In this document: positions 36,437 to 47,266 of the stretch, in pieces
Layout: every line of letters starts with the position of its first letter
Numbering within the stretch: position 1 is the first letter of the stretch
Assembly (NCBI GenBank): GCA_016871615.1
Contig: VHCX01000007.1
Span: forward strand, 1-64,000
Length of the DNA: 64,000 nt
From: Verrucomicrobiota bacterium
GTDB lineage: Bacteria; Verrucomicrobiota; Verrucomicrobiia; Limisphaerales; UBA9464
Direction of reading: 5' to 3'
Notes under the pieces: model-generated
The model's database searches: none
What the model was told of the DNA's origin: nothing
The model's input: only the letters and a program-made list of their open reading frames with translations
Translations under genes and position numbers: made by a program

Positions 36437-37198
36437 CTATCTGGCTCCTTGTCGGATCCACTCCTCGACGAGCTTGAGGGACTTGTCGGCGATCCGGTGG
36501 GCCTCGGGCTTGGGGATGTCCTCATCCTTGCCCGCAAGGATGGTCAAGAGGCTGGATTTCTTCGGGTCGCCCGGGGTCACGACCTTGCCGTAGGTCTTGC
36601 CGCCGGCCAGCACCCGATCCGGCCCCTCGACCGAGAAGCCGCCCTCCGCGCCCGGTCCGGAATGGCATTTGGCGCAGGAGGCCATCAGGAGGGGCCGAAT
36701 GTCCGGATCAAATCGGACGGGGAGGACGACCTCGGCGATCGGGCCGTCGGGCCAGGCGGCTCCCTGGTCGATCCAGGCCCGCAGCAGGCCGATCTGCTCG
36801 CGTGTCAGGGGATCGCTCTCGCCAGGCTTGCCGCCCGGCGGGGGCATGAGCATCTCGTCGATGAGCCCTGCCGCCATGAGGACGATCGCGCTCTGGGCGC
36901 TCTTGCCGGGGGCGATGGCCGGCCCGTGGTCGTCGGTGACCTTGAAGGCGCCCTCCTTCGTGTCCATCCGGTACTTGCCCTTCTGCTTCTCCGGACCATG
37001 GCACTTGAAGCAGGCCGCCTTGAAGAGCGGATAGACCTCGGTCTTGAAGTCGACCGGACGGGTCAGGGGCGGCGGCAGCTTGGCCAGTTCGGCCGCGGGG
37101 ATCGGCACCTGCGAAACCGCGGAGAGGGCACCGAGGAAGGCCAACGCGGCCAGCCACGCCGCAGGCCGGGTCGGGCGGGGAGTCGGGCGGGGAGTCAT
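36437..37198 (-). CDS. Secreted c-type cytochrome (PSCyt1-like) domain protein
   Basis: Two CxxCH motifs (CFKCHGPEKQKGKYRMDTKEGAFK; CAKCHSGPGAEGGFSVEG); signal sequence. Confidence 0.88.
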   Translation of the reverse strand: MTPRPTPRPTRPAAWLAALAFLGALSAVSQVPIPAAELAKLPPPLTRPVDFKTEVYPLFKAACFKCHGPEKQKGKYRMDTKEGAFKVTDDHGPAIAPGKSAQSAIVLMAAGLIDEMLMPPPGGKPGESDPLTREQIGLLRAWIDQGAAWPDGPIAEVVLPVRFDPDIRPLLMASCAKCHSGPGAEGGFSVEGPDRVLAGGKTYGKVVTPGDPKKSSLLTILAGKDEDIPKPEAHRIADKSLKLVEEWIRQGAR

Positions 37199-37326
37199 TG
37201 CGGGGAGACTAGCCCGCTTGGCCCGCCGAGGAAAGGCCCGGTCCGGGCATCGGCCTGAGGGCCGGAAACTTCGGGAGAGGACCCCGCCCGGGTTTCCGGA
37301 CAGGCTCCGGGGGTCTTGGCGCGGGC

Positions 37327-38136
37327 TCAGGGGGTAGTGCCGCGCATCCACCCGTGGAGGATCGGCATCCACAGCAGGGTCGGCAGGAGGTTCGCCTGGG
37401 GGGTTCCCCGGATGCCGGCGATGGCCGGGGCGCTGCAGAGGATGAGCAGGTCGGTGGCGAGCATCAGGGGAGTCGAGAGGCCCCGGGTGGCGAGGGCGCC
37501 TGCAGCCGCCGCCGCCGCCCCGGTCCAGGCCGCCTGCCAGACCGCCACCGGGCCGACCAACCGGGCGACCCCGGCCGGGGACAGGCCCGATGAAGCCCCC
37601 TCCAGCCGGCCCGCCGCCCAGGACAGCAGGGTGGCGGCGTCGAGGGCCGATTTCAGGGCCAAGCCGGTCCAGCGGCCCTCGAGGGCATCCTGGATCGAGG
37701 CGGGGATGACGAGGGGATTCAGCGCGAGGAGGACTCCGAGGCAGAAGTCGGCCCTGCGGGAATCCGTCGACGGGCCCGGCGTGACGGTGGGCCGGGCGAG
37801 CGATCGTCCCCAGGCATCCAGGCGTCGCTGCAGCCCGAGGGCGCGCCCCGTGAGGTTGCCGAGGATCAGCCCGGCCAGCGCCAGGCCGAGGAGGCGCAGG
37901 CCGCCCGTGACGTGGACCGGGCCCTGGGCAAGGGCCCGCAGGAGGCCCGAGCCCCCGACCAGCACGGCCACCCCGGCGGCCAGCCATCGCAGCCGCGCCG
38001 GCTCTGGCAGGCGTTCCCGGGAGACCCTCCGCCGGATCCATCCCGCTCCCAGGAGGGCCGCCCCGGCCGCGACGACATTGATGCAATGGCCGAGCACGTC
38101 GCCCGGGAGGCTGTCCGGATTCGCCCGGGCCCGCAA
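37327..38136 (-). CDS. DUF554-like membrane protein
   Basis: Multiple TMs; GHCINVVAAGAALLGAGW, FCLGVLLALNPLVIPASIQDALEGRWTGLALKSALDA resembles DUF554 signatures. Confidence 0.6.
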   Translation of the reverse strand: MRARANPDSLPGDVLGHCINVVAAGAALLGAGWIRRRVSRERLPEPARLRWLAAGVAVLVGGSGLLRALAQGPVHVTGGLRLLGLALAGLILGNLTGRALGLQRRLDAWGRSLARPTVTPGPSTDSRRADFCLGVLLALNPLVIPASIQDALEGRWTGLALKSALDAATLLSWAAGRLEGASSGLSPAGVARLVGPVAVWQAAWTGAAAAAAGALATRGLSTPLMLATDLLILCSAPAIAGIRGTPQANLLPTLLWMPILHGWMRGTTP

Positions 38137-38470
38137 CCCGGTTGGATGGTCCGGGTCCTCCCGGTCAGGGTGAGGGCACCAACGGGCAACCGTTGGTTCT
38201 GGCGCACGGCGCCGGTCCAGAGTTCATCCCACCGGAGTTCCGCGCCCGCTGCTCGTTCCCCCGGCGGCGCCTCTCCCGGCCCGGTGGAGGCCTCCCCTCG
38301 CGGATCCGGCGGTGGCGCGTCTGGCCGAACGGGTGGGCCGCCTCTCAGGACGATTTCCAAGGATTGGGCTTGCCCCGGGTTTACAAATGGTTTTTTTAGC
38401 CGACTCCCGTCCGGGGAGCGCGGCTCTCCGGACGAGCCGGTCAAACCGTCCAACGATCCGCAGCGAACCC

Positions 38471-38782
38471 ATGAGTCAGGCTCCCCGCCCTTTCGGCCTT
38501 CCGCGCAGCCCCGTGGCCAAGGCCCTGGTGCCGGTCCACTTCATCTGCCTAGCCCCGGAGGCCCGCGAGGTGGCGGTGGTCGGTGACTTCAACGGCTGGA
38601 ACCCCCGGGCCAATCCGCTGGGCCGCGCCTTCGACGGTTCATGGCAGGGGTCGATCCAGCTCCGGCACGGGCATCACCGCTACGCGTTCTGGGTCGATGG
38701 CGTCCTGCAGGTCGATCCGCGGGGACAGGGGGTCAGCCGCAACGACCAGGGCCAGCGGGTGTCCCTCGTCGCGGTGAGTTGA
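38471..38782 (+). CDS. Stand-alone CBM48/AMPK glycogen-binding-like domain protein
   Basis: FICLAPEAREVAVVGDFNGWNPRANPLGRAFDGSWQGSIQLRHGHHRYAFWVDGVLQVDP. Confidence 0.85.
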   Translation: MSQAPRPFGLPRSPVAKALVPVHFICLAPEAREVAVVGDFNGWNPRANPLGRAFDGSWQGSIQLRHGHHRYAFWVDGVLQVDPRGQGVSRNDQGQRVSLVAVS

Positions 38783-38860
38783 CCGGAGGCGCGCCCGCGC
38801 ACGTGCGCCGCTGGGCGATGGAACTTTCGGCCCGCGCCGGTTATCCAAAGGCCTGGCTTC

Positions 38861-40171
38861 ATGGGGCAATTCAACTACAAGGCGCGGCGTCGGACGGGTG
38901 AGGCGGTCGAGGGGGTTGTCGAAGCCGCCGACCGTCCTGCGGCCGTCCTCCAGGTCGAGCGGATGGGGGTGATGCCCGTCTCGGTGGTCCAGGCCAAGGG
39001 CTCTGCCAAGGCGGCCAAGGGTTCGCCCAAGGGCTCGGCCGGTATCGAGGCGTCCTCCGGGCCCGCCGGCCGGGGCGTGGCCGGCGCGAAGGTTTCCCTG
39101 GTGCCCCGGCTCTTCGCCCGGGGGCCGAAGAAGCCGGGTCTCAAGGAGTTGGCCATGTACACCCTTCAGTTGGCCAACCTGCTGCGGGCCGGAATGCCGC
39201 TGACGATGGCCCTTCGCAGCATGGAAAGCCTCTCGTCGAAGGGCATCCCCGGCGAGGTCAGCCGCCAGCTCAAGCAGGACGTCACCGAGGGGCGTGGCCT
39301 GTCCGAGGCCATGGCCCGCCAGAACCACGTCTTCCCCGACCTGGTCATCAACATGGTCCGGGCCGGCGAGCAGTCGGGGGCGCTCGAAGAGGTGCTCCGG
39401 CGCCAGGCCGCCCACTTCGACCGGTTCGCCGAGGTCCAGTCGAAGTTCAAGTCGGCCATGATCTACCCGGCGGTGGTCTGTGTCGTGGGCGGGGCGCTGG
39501 TGATCTTCTTCATGACGGTCATGCTGCCGAAGTTCATGACCCTCTTCGACAACACCAAGATCGAGCTGCCGGCCATGACCCGGATGCTCATCGCGATCAG
39601 CGGGTTCCTCAGCGGCTACTGGTGGGCCCTGCTGCTGGCCGGTGGCGGGGCCGTCGTGGCCTTCCGCCGGTACCGGGCCAGCAAGGCCGGCCGCGAGTCC
39701 CTCGACCGCCTGGTGATGCGCCTGCCGGTCGTCGGCAACGTGGTTCGGCTCAACCTCTTCGGCCAGTTCGCGCGCACGCTGTCCACCCTGCTGCAGAACG
39801 GCGTGCCGGTGCTGCAGGCCCTGCGCATCACCGAGCAGGTCATGCCCAACGTGGTGATCCAGGAGGCGATCGCCCGCACCCGCGAGGCCGTGACCGACGG
39901 CAAGACGCTGGCCCAGCCGCTGGCCAGGAGCCGGCTCTTCCCCCAGCTGATGATCGACCTCATCAAGATCGGCGAGGAGACCGGCGACGTGCCGGCGGCC
40001 CTCTCCAACGTGGCCGACACCTACGAGAACGACCTGAATGTCGGCCTCACGGCGATGACCAACCTGATCCAGCCGGTGATCATCGTGGCCATCGCCTTCG
40101 TCGTGGGCTTCATGCTCCTGGGCGTGATGTCGGCCATGTTCAAGATCACCGAGAGCATCTCCAGCCGGTGA
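38861..40171 (+). CDS. gspF: Type II secretion system inner membrane protein (GspF/PilC family)
   Basis: FNYKARRRTGEAVEGVVEA; tandem GspF domains; LANLLRAGMPLTMALRSM; TLLQNGVPVLQALRI. Confidence 0.92.
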   Translation: MGQFNYKARRRTGEAVEGVVEAADRPAAVLQVERMGVMPVSVVQAKGSAKAAKGSPKGSAGIEASSGPAGRGVAGAKVSLVPRLFARGPKKPGLKELAMYTLQLANLLRAGMPLTMALRSMESLSSKGIPGEVSRQLKQDVTEGRGLSEAMARQNHVFPDLVINMVRAGEQSGALEEVLRRQAAHFDRFAEVQSKFKSAMIYPAVVCVVGGALVIFFMTVMLPKFMTLFDNTKIELPAMTRMLIAISGFLSGYWWALLLAGGGAVVAFRRYRASKAGRESLDRLVMRLPVVGNVVRLNLFGQFARTLSTLLQNGVPVLQALRITEQVMPNVVIQEAIARTREAVTDGKTLAQPLARSRLFPQLMIDLIKIGEETGDVPAALSNVADTYENDLNVGLTAMTNLIQPVIIVAIAFVVGFMLLGVMSAMFKITESISSR

Positions 40172-40184
40172 ACCGCGCGGCGCG

Positions 40185-40778
40185 ATGAGGATCCCCGACG
40201 TCATCCCGACCGCCGAACGGAGCCCCCGGGGCCTCGCGGCCTTCACCATGATCGAGCTGGTGGTGGCGGTGATGCTCGTGGCCGTGATGATGTTCGTGGC
40301 CGTGCCGCGCTTCATGGCCGTCAAGAAGGGGCCGATGGCCTCGGCCCTCGAGGTGATGGAGACGGCCTGCGACGAGGCCCGCGCGCGTGCCATCATGGGC
40401 AACCGGCCCATGCAGGTGGTGCTCTACGGCGCCGAGGGCCGCGTGCTGGTCGAGCCCGCGCCCGAGGGCGTGATGGGCGCCACCAACGGCGTGTCGATGG
40501 CCTCCTTCGACCGGTTGCGCGACGCCGACGCGCTTTCCTCGGGACCGCTCTCCAAGCCGCCCTTCCACGGCCAGCTCGACGACGAGGTCGCCTTTCGCAG
40601 CCTGCGGGTCAACGGCATGGACATGATGGGTTCCTCCCTCGCCGCCATCCGCTTCTTCCCCAACGGCACCAGCGATGCGATGAGCGCCGAATTGAGCTGG
40701 CTCAAGCGCGGCCTGGAGCTCAAGCGCCTGACGCTGGAGGTCATCACCGCACGGCTCTCGATCGAGGACCTCCGATGA
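40185..40778 (+). CDS. Prepilin-type pseudopilin (GspH-like)
   Basis: RGLAAFTMIELVVAVMLVAVMMFVAVP prepilin N-terminus. Confidence 0.82.
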   Translation: MRIPDVIPTAERSPRGLAAFTMIELVVAVMLVAVMMFVAVPRFMAVKKGPMASALEVMETACDEARARAIMGNRPMQVVLYGAEGRVLVEPAPEGVMGATNGVSMASFDRLRDADALSSGPLSKPPFHGQLDDEVAFRSLRVNGMDMMGSSLAAIRFFPNGTSDAMSAELSWLKRGLELKRLTLEVITARLSIEDLR

Positions 40779-41191
40779 AGCCTCCCCGACATCCAGGGGT
40801 TCGCGCGGTCGCCCGGGGTTCCGGGAGCCGGGGGGCCTTCACGCTCATCGAGGTCGCGGTGGCCTCGGCGATCATGGCGCTGGCGCTCTTCGGCTTCATC
40901 TCGGTCTGCTCCACGGCGCTCAAGTCGGCCAAGTCGCTCAACCGCGTCGAGGTCGACGCCAGTAGCCTGGCCGCCGAGCTGTCCATCTCCAACCGGCTGG
41001 AGGAGATGTCCGACCATGGCGACTTCGGCCGGCTCTACCCGGGCTACCAGTGGAGCCGCACGGTCTACGAGGTGGGCACCAACGGGCTCTTTCGCGCCGA
41101 CTTCGTGGTGGTCGGCGGGCCCAAGGGATCGGAGCGGCGCCTGAGCGTGCTCTACTTTCCCAAGCAATACGTCCAGGGGGCCGGCCGATGA
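40775..41191 (+). CDS. Prepilin-type pseudopilin (GspI-like)
   Basis: GAFTLIEVAVASAIMALALFGFISV; overlaps the upstream gene by 4 nt. Confidence 0.82.
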   Translation: MKPPRHPGVRAVARGSGSRGAFTLIEVAVASAIMALALFGFISVCSTALKSAKSLNRVEVDASSLAAELSISNRLEEMSDHGDFGRLYPGYQWSRTVYEVGTNGLFRADFVVVGGPKGSERRLSVLYFPKQYVQGAGR

Positions 41192-41883
41192 GACCCCGGA
41201 TCCCCAGAGGCGCCTCCGGCCCCCGGCGCAAGGCCGGCGGCTTCACCGTGATGGAGGTCATGGTGGCGGTGTTCCTCTTCGCCCTGATCCTGACCATGAT
41301 CTACTCGACCTGGAGGCTCATCTTCCAGAGTTCGCAGGCGGCGATCCGCTCCACCACCGATTCCCAGAGGGCCCGCATGGCCATGCGCACCGTCGAGGAT
41401 GCCCTGGCCTCGGCCACGATGTTCGCCTCGAACCCGAGGCTCTACTTCTTCCAGTCCGACACCTCGGGCCAGTTCGCCGCCGTGAGCTTCGCGGCCGACC
41501 TCTCGGACTCCTTCCCCAACAGCGGGATGTTCGGGGGCGAGCGGCTGCGGCGGGTCAGCTTCTACGTGCCCCCCGGGCGGCGGGACCTGGTGCTCGAGCA
41601 GAACTCCCTCCTGGCCGACTTCGAGCAGGGGGGCGAGCCTTCCAGCGTCGTGCTGGCCCGCGACGTGCAGCTCTTCCAGCTCGAGTTCTGGGACGGCCAG
41701 CAGCGGGATTTCGTCGAGGAATGGCTCTCGACCAACCAGCTGCCGGTGATCGTCCGGGTGACCCTCGGGTTCGGTCAGTCGAGGGATGCGCGCGATCCGG
41801 TCCAGGTCGTCAGCCGCGTGGTGCGCCTGCCCACCGTGGCGGTGCCCCGGGACGCCCAGGGCATGATCGGAGGGGCCCCGTGA
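41188..41883 (+). CDS. Prepilin-type pseudopilin (GspJ-like)
   Basis: GGFTVMEVMVAVFLFALILTMIYSTW; internal ATG of the 41050 ORF overlaps the previous stop. Confidence 0.82.
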   Translation: MRPRIPRGASGPRRKAGGFTVMEVMVAVFLFALILTMIYSTWRLIFQSSQAAIRSTTDSQRARMAMRTVEDALASATMFASNPRLYFFQSDTSGQFAAVSFAADLSDSFPNSGMFGGERLRRVSFYVPPGRRDLVLEQNSLLADFEQGGEPSSVVLARDVQLFQLEFWDGQQRDFVEEWLSTNQLPVIVRVTLGFGQSRDARDPVQVVSRVVRLPTVAVPRDAQGMIGGAP

Positions 41884-43025
41884 ACCCGGCCGGACCTCGA
41901 TGTCGCCGGGCCGGCGACCCGATCACCGGCCAGCGCGGCGTGGCGCTGCTGATCGTCATGTTGCTGATCTTCGCCATGGCGGTGATCGTCACGGCCTTCG
42001 CCTACACGATGAAGGTCGAGGGCCGGCTGGCGACCCGCACCCAGAGCGAGAGCGAGACCGAATGGATGGGGCGCTCGGGCATCGAGATGGCCAAGTGGGT
42101 GCTGTCGCTCTCGCGGCAGATCCCCGGCGAGCAGACCTACGACGGCCTCAACCAGTTCTGGGCCGGAGGGCAGGGGATGACCAACGTGGCCGACAATCCC
42201 TTCGAGGGCGTGTCGCTGAAGGACGTGCCGCTGGGCGACGGCACCATCTCCATCGAGATCCACGACGCCGAGCGCCACCTGAACATCAACTCCATCGCCA
42301 CGCGCAATCCCCAGCTGCTCGAGCTGATCCTGCAGCTCTGCGGCGCCGGCGCCTCCGACTCGTTCGACATCTCCGCGGCCATCCGGGACTGGATCGACCC
42401 CAACGACGATCCGGCCATGGGGGGTGGGGCCGAGAGCGACTTCTACCGGAGGTTCGACCCGCCCTACATCGCCAAGAACGGTCCCATCGACGACCTGTCC
42501 GAGCTTCTCAAGGTCCGCGGGGTCTCCCCGCAGCTCTACTGGGGTCCACGGGGGCTCGGGATGGGCGGGGCCCCGGGCGGGGCCTCGGTCGACTCGGCCG
42601 GCCGCCGCGTGTCGGCCACCTTCCTCGGCCAGGGGGTCGCCGGGACGGTGGGCCTCGTGGACGTCTTCTCCGCCGTCTCCAGCGGCCAGTTGAACATCAA
42701 CACCGCCCCGTATCCCGTGCTGGTGATGGCCTGCGGGGGAGACGAGAACATCGCCCGCAACATCCTCGAGCAGCGTGCCGGACCCGACGGCGTCGACGGC
42801 ACCTACGACGACATGCCGGCCCGGGGTCCGCAGGACATCGCCCGGCTGCAAGGCGTGCCGGCGCTGCCCAACCAGGGCACCCCGCTGGCGGTGTTCACGA
42901 CCGTCAGCAGCACCTTCGAGGTGCGGGTGGACGTGAGGCTGGGTGCGCTGTCCCGTCGGTACGTCGCCGTGCTCCGGCGAAGCAGCCTGCGCGAGATGCC
43001 GGTGCTGACCTTCCGGCGGGAGTGA
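41880..43025 (+). CDS. gspK: Type II secretion minor pseudopilin GspK-like
   Basis: GTG start; RGVALLIVMLLIFAMAVIVTAFAYTMKVEGRLA; LNINSIATRNPQLLELIL; DWIDPNDDP; LNINTAPYPVL. Confidence 0.88.
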   Translation: MNPAGPRCRRAGDPITGQRGVALLIVMLLIFAMAVIVTAFAYTMKVEGRLATRTQSESETEWMGRSGIEMAKWVLSLSRQIPGEQTYDGLNQFWAGGQGMTNVADNPFEGVSLKDVPLGDGTISIEIHDAERHLNINSIATRNPQLLELILQLCGAGASDSFDISAAIRDWIDPNDDPAMGGGAESDFYRRFDPPYIAKNGPIDDLSELLKVRGVSPQLYWGPRGLGMGGAPGGASVDSAGRRVSATFLGQGVAGTVGLVDVFSAVSSGQLNINTAPYPVLVMACGGDENIARNILEQRAGPDGVDGTYDDMPARGPQDIARLQGVPALPNQGTPLAVFTTVSSTFEVRVDVRLGALSRRYVAVLRRSSLREMPVLTFRRE

Positions 43026-43037
43026 GATCGGCGCCGC

Positions 43038-43823
43038 TCAGGGCGTCGGCGTGGCCACCGGGATCTTGAAGAAGCACTGCCAGCCACCGTAATCCGAGCC
43101 CAACGAGACGCGCCTGTTGGCAAACCACTCCACGTGGCCGTCCTCGAAGCCGAAGTTACCGCCCTCGGGCGCGCCCCGGGCGACACGGTGCACGGCGGTG
43201 GCGACCTTCTTGCCGTTGTAGTCGGTGAACCAGTTCAACCGGGCGTCGAGGATGTTCGTGGTCTTGGAGCCGAGCGCCTGCAGGCGGTCGATGATGATCG
43301 GAGCGGACTCGTACATGCCGCCGAGCTTCTTGCGGAAGAACCACTCGGCCGTGCCCTGGGCGCCTCCGGTCACGTCGGGGTCGCCGGTCCGGCGCCCCGG
43401 CAGGTAGAAATACCCCATCAGCTGCGGATCGTTGTTGTTGGCGATCATCCCCCGCTCGGCCGCCCGGTGCCAGTCGTCGGTGGGACAGAACAGCACGTCG
43501 TTGGCCGCCCGTGTGTTGTTGGCCGTCGTGCGGCGGTTCTGGATGAGGTAGCCGTTCCAGAAGTTGCTCATCGAGGGCATCATCCAGCTGAAGCCCGCGC
43601 CGCCGCTGTTGTCCGGGAAGGAGCCCTGGTTGTCGGACCCGTAGAGGTTCACCGCGATGCCCCATTGCTTGCAGTTGCTGGCGCAGAGCGTCTTCACGGC
43701 CTTGGACTTGGCCCGGGCGAGGGCCGGCAGGAGCATGCCGGCGAGGATGGCGATGATGGCGATGACCACCAGCAGCTCGATCAGGGTGAAGGCGCTGGTG
43801 CGGGGTCGGCGGACGGCATTCAT
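43038..43823 (-). CDS. Verrucomicrobial-type secreted prepilin-like protein
   Basis: [62 protein letters not shown]-terminal [16 protein letters not shown]. Confidence 0.9.
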   Translation of the reverse strand: MNAVRRPRTSAFTLIELLVVIAIIAILAGMLLPALARAKSKAVKTLCASNCKQWGIAVNLYGSDNQGSFPDNSGGAGFSWMMPSMSNFWNGYLIQNRRTTANNTRAANDVLFCPTDDWHRAAERGMIANNNDPQLMGYFYLPGRRTGDPDVTGGAQGTAEWFFRKKLGGMYESAPIIIDRLQALGSKTTNILDARLNWFTDYNGKKVATAVHRVARGAPEGGNFGFEDGHVEWFANRRVSLGSDYGGWQCFFKIPVATPTP

Positions 43824-43989
43824 GATGGGGGGCTCCGGAATCGGGGATGTGTTTCCTTCATAGCGTCCCCGGGGTCCGGGGCCAATGAAATCTTCTGCCG
43901 CCCCGCCGGTCGCCGGTCGAGGTGGCGATGGAGAGATAGGAAGACCGCCGGCCGGGGATCCGGTCGGTCTGACGGACGCCGGCATGAAA

Positions 43990-44022
43990 CCGCCCCGGCC
44001 GAGGAGGAAGCGGCCGGGGCGG
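43990..44022 (-). terminator. Candidate terminator hairpin downstream of RNase G/E gene
   Basis: CCGCCCCGGCCG-aggaggaag-CGGCCGGGGCGG; followed by GTTTC on the minus strand. Confidence 0.55.
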
Positions 44023-44050
44023 GTGCGGGAACGAGGGTGGGGTGCGTGGG

Positions 44051-46036
44051 TCAGTTCCGTGAGCGCGCCAGTTCGTCGTTGTTCATGGCGTTGTAGATCT
44101 TCCACTCCTCGTTGTGGTAGGCCGGGTCCGGACGGAAGCTCAGCTTGGCGAAGAACTTCTTCTCCAGCTCGATGAGCAGCTTCTCGTCGCGGGTGCGCAG
44201 CCGGTCCAGCACCCTCGGATTGCAGACGATCTTGACCTGGAAGTCGCCGTCGTCGCGCGGCCTGCCCTTGAGGATCTGGGTCAGCTTGCGCTGGATCTCC
44301 ACGCTCATGGTCTCGGCGCTCTTGATTACGCCACGGCCCTTGCAGTGCTCGCAGTCGTCGTAGAGCGACGAGCGCACGCTCTCGGTCTGGCGCTGGCGGG
44401 TCATCTCCATGAGCCCGAGCTGGGAGAGCGGCAGCACGTGGGTTTTGGCCTTGTCGCGCTTCAGGTTCTCCTTCATGCGCTGGTAGATCGACTGCTGGTC
44501 GCGCCGCGACTTCATGTCGATGAAGTCGAGCACGATGATGCCACCCATGTTGCGCAGGCGCAGTTGACGGGCGATCTCGTCGGCGGCGTCCTGGTTCACC
44601 TTCAGGATCGTCGCGTCGTGGTTCTTGGTGCCGGCCTGCTTGTGCTTGCCGGTGTTCACGTCGATGGCCACCAGGGCCTCGGTCTCGTCGATGATCAGGT
44701 AGCCGCCGCTCTTGAGCCCGACCTGCCGGCTGAAGGCGGCCTCGAGCTGCCGGGTGATGTTGTAGCGGTCGAAGAGCGGCTCGGCCTCGTTGTAGAAGTG
44801 CACCTTGCGCGCGGAGCGGGGGCTGATGCGCTTGATGCTGTCGCGGATGGACTCGAACTTCTTGAGGTCGTCGATGACGATCTTGTCGACGTCCTCGGTG
44901 AGGAAGTCGCGGACGGTGCGCTCGATGAGGTCGGGCTCCTGGTACACACAGGAGGCCATCGGCTGGCCCTGGATCCGCTCCTGGATGAGCTTCCACTCCT
45001 CCAGCAGCAGGGCCAGGTCGCGCACGAAGTAGGCCTTGCGCTTGTCCTCGCCGGCGGTGCGGATGATCACGCCCATGCCCTCGGGGATGCTCAGCTCGCG
45101 CACGATCTTCTTCAGGCGCTGGCGCTCCTCGACGTTCTCGATCTTGCGGCTGATGCCCGACTGGTCGGAGTTCGGCAACAGCACCAGGTATCGGCCCGGC
45201 AGCGACAGGTTGGTCGTGACGCGCGGACCCTTGGTCCCGATGGGGCCCTTGGTCACCTGCACGATGATCTCGCTGCCCGGCGGGAAGAGCCGCGGAACGT
45301 CCTTCTGGGTGATCTTGGGCTTTTCCTTTCGCCTGGACTTGGAGGCGTCGTCGCGTTCCACGATCTCGACGCTGGAGTCGAAGCTGTTGGGGATGATGTC
45401 CCAGTAGTGCAGGAAGGCGTTCTTCTCGAAGCCGATGTCCACGAACGCGGCCTTCAGGCCGTCCTCGAGGTTCTTGACCTTGCCCTTGTAGACGGATCCC
45501 ACCAGGCGCTCGTCGCCGGTGCGCTCCACGGTGAGGTCCTCGAGCTTGCTCTCCTCGAGCACGGCGACCCGCGTCTCGAGCGGTTCGGCGTTGATGATCA
45601 CCTCCTTGACGATCTTCTCCTCGGGGCGGATCAGGCGCCTGACCTTCTTGACCACCTCCTTGACGGCGGCCCGGGCCTTCTCGATGAGGCCCTTGGGTTC
45701 GCGGGACGGCTTGGGTGCCTGCTCGGCGGTCTCCTCCTCGGCCTCCTCCGGTCTGGAGAGGTCCGGGGAGCGGTAGGTCTGGTCGCGCCCGTTCTTCGAG
45801 AGGCTGACCTCCGGCGCGTCGACGGCGTCCTCGGGCAGTCCGGCCGCCCGGTTCTCGGCCTGGCGGATCTCCGACTCGTGGCGTCGGATGTCGAAGACGC
45901 GCTCCTCGGCGGCCTTCTCGCCGATGGCCTCCATGCGGGCGGTGGTTGCGGAGCGGCTGGGGTTGGGAGTCCCGATGCCGCGGGTGGGCTTGAAGCGCAT
46001 CGGCCCCTTGCCCCGTTTGAATGTCTGTTGACTCAT
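44051..46036 (-). CDS. rng: Ribonuclease E/G family protein
   Basis: [31 protein letters not shown] (S1); [38 protein letters not shown]. Confidence 0.94.
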   Translation of the reverse strand: MSQQTFKRGKGPMRFKPTRGIGTPNPSRSATTARMEAIGEKAAEERVFDIRRHESEIRQAENRAAGLPEDAVDAPEVSLSKNGRDQTYRSPDLSRPEEAEEETAEQAPKPSREPKGLIEKARAAVKEVVKKVRRLIRPEEKIVKEVIINAEPLETRVAVLEESKLEDLTVERTGDERLVGSVYKGKVKNLEDGLKAAFVDIGFEKNAFLHYWDIIPNSFDSSVEIVERDDASKSRRKEKPKITQKDVPRLFPPGSEIIVQVTKGPIGTKGPRVTTNLSLPGRYLVLLPNSDQSGISRKIENVEERQRLKKIVRELSIPEGMGVIIRTAGEDKRKAYFVRDLALLLEEWKLIQERIQGQPMASCVYQEPDLIERTVRDFLTEDVDKIVIDDLKKFESIRDSIKRISPRSARKVHFYNEAEPLFDRYNITRQLEAAFSRQVGLKSGGYLIIDETEALVAIDVNTGKHKQAGTKNHDATILKVNQDAADEIARQLRLRNMGGIIVLDFIDMKSRRDQQSIYQRMKENLKRDKAKTHVLPLSQLGLMEMTRQRQTESVRSSLYDDCEHCKGRGVIKSAETMSVEIQRKLTQILKGRPRDDGDFQVKIVCNPRVLDRLRTRDEKLLIELEKKFFAKLSFRPDPAYHNEEWKIYNAMNNDELARSRN

Positions 46037-46054
46037 GATGGTGCGATTCGTTGG

Positions 46055-47266
46055 CTAGTACCGTTTCCGGTACAGGTGGATGTTCTGGAGAACGCCGACC
46101 GCGATCAGCGAGCAGAGCACTGAGGTTCCGCCTGCACTCAGCAGGGGCAGCGGGATGCCCGTGACCGGCATCAATTTGATGTTCATGCCGATGTTCACGA
46201 AGATGTGGATGAAGAGGAGGGTGACGACCCCGACGGCCAGCAGCCGCCCGAGGCGGTCGCGGGCCTCCCCGGCGGTCTTGATGCCGCTGAAGAGGATGAT
46301 GCCATAGAGGACGATCACCGCGAGGCTCCCGAGGAAGCCCCGCTCCTCGGCGATGACCGAGAAGATGAAGTCGTTGTGGGCCCCGAGCCGGGGCAGGTAC
46401 CCCAGCCGGTGCTGGGTCCCCTCGCGCCAGCCCTTGCCGGTGAGCCCCCCGGAGCCGACCGAGATGAGCGCCTGCTCGACGTTCCAGGACATCTGGCGCT
46501 TGCGCTGGGCGGCCCGCTGGCGCTGCTCGGGCGTCGCCGAGCGGGACGCGAAGTCGGCGTCGAAATAGACCAGGAGGCGTTCCCGCTGGTACTCCTGCAG
46601 CCGGATGAGCCGCCAGCTCTCGGGCGCGAAGAGGATGTCGGCCACGATGAGGCTCCCCAACACCGCCGCGCCGCCGACCAGCCGCACGAGGAACCGGGTC
46701 GGCACCCCGGCCACCGCCATCATCACCAGCGCGATGGGAAGGAACACCAGCGACGACCCGAGGTCAGGCTGCTTGAGGATGAGCAGCAGGGGCAACAGCG
46801 TGAGCCCGAGGGACCGGAGGAAGACGCCGGGGGAACGAAGTTCGGACGCCGGGCGCGCCAGGAAGTTGGCGATGGCGAACAGGAACGCCAGCTTGGCCAG
46901 TTCGCTGGGCTGGAACTGGATCGGTCCGAGGTCCAGCCAGCGCCTGGCGCCGTTGCGCGAGGTGCCCATGATGTGCACCACCACCAGCAGGACGACCGAG
47001 AGCCAATAGGCCACCATGGACCAGCGGGCCAGCCGGCTGTAGTCCACCAGCATCAGGACAGCCACGGCCACCAGACCGACGCCGAAGGCCGCCACCTGGC
47101 GGCTGGCGGTCCAGAGGTACCAGGGCACGTCGCGCGAGATCTCCGGCCCGCCGGTGGTGCTGAAGATGAACATCGCGCTCACGACCATCAGGCCGAGCAC
47201 CGAGAGCCAAAGGGGCCAGAGGATGTGGCCCTCGGTCCGGCGGGTCTGGAGGAGGGAGCCGTTCAT
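46055..47266 (-). CDS. rodA: SEDS glycosyltransferase RodA
   Basis: [101 protein letters not shown]. Confidence 0.94.
   Translation of the reverse strand: MNGSLLQTRRTEGHILWPLWLSVLGLMVVSAMFIFSTTGGPEISRDVPWYLWTASRQVAAFGVGLVAVAVLMLVDYSRLARWSMVAYWLSVVLLVVVHIMGTSRNGARRWLDLGPIQFQPSELAKLAFLFAIANFLARPASELRSPGVFLRSLGLTLLPLLLILKQPDLGSSLVFLPIALVMMAVAGVPTRFLVRLVGGAAVLGSLIVADILFAPESWRLIRLQEYQRERLLVYFDADFASRSATPEQRQRAAQRKRQMSWNVEQALISVGSGGLTGKGWREGTQHRLGYLPRLGAHNDFIFSVIAEERGFLGSLAVIVLYGIILFSGIKTAGEARDRLGRLLAVGVVTLLFIHIFVNIGMNIKLMPVTGIPLPLLSAGGTSVLCSLIAVGVLQNIHLYRKRY

Noticed and set aside
44114-46123. 669-aa plus-strand ORF
   Set aside because: Antisense to RNase G/E; Leu/Val/Asp-rich shadow translation.
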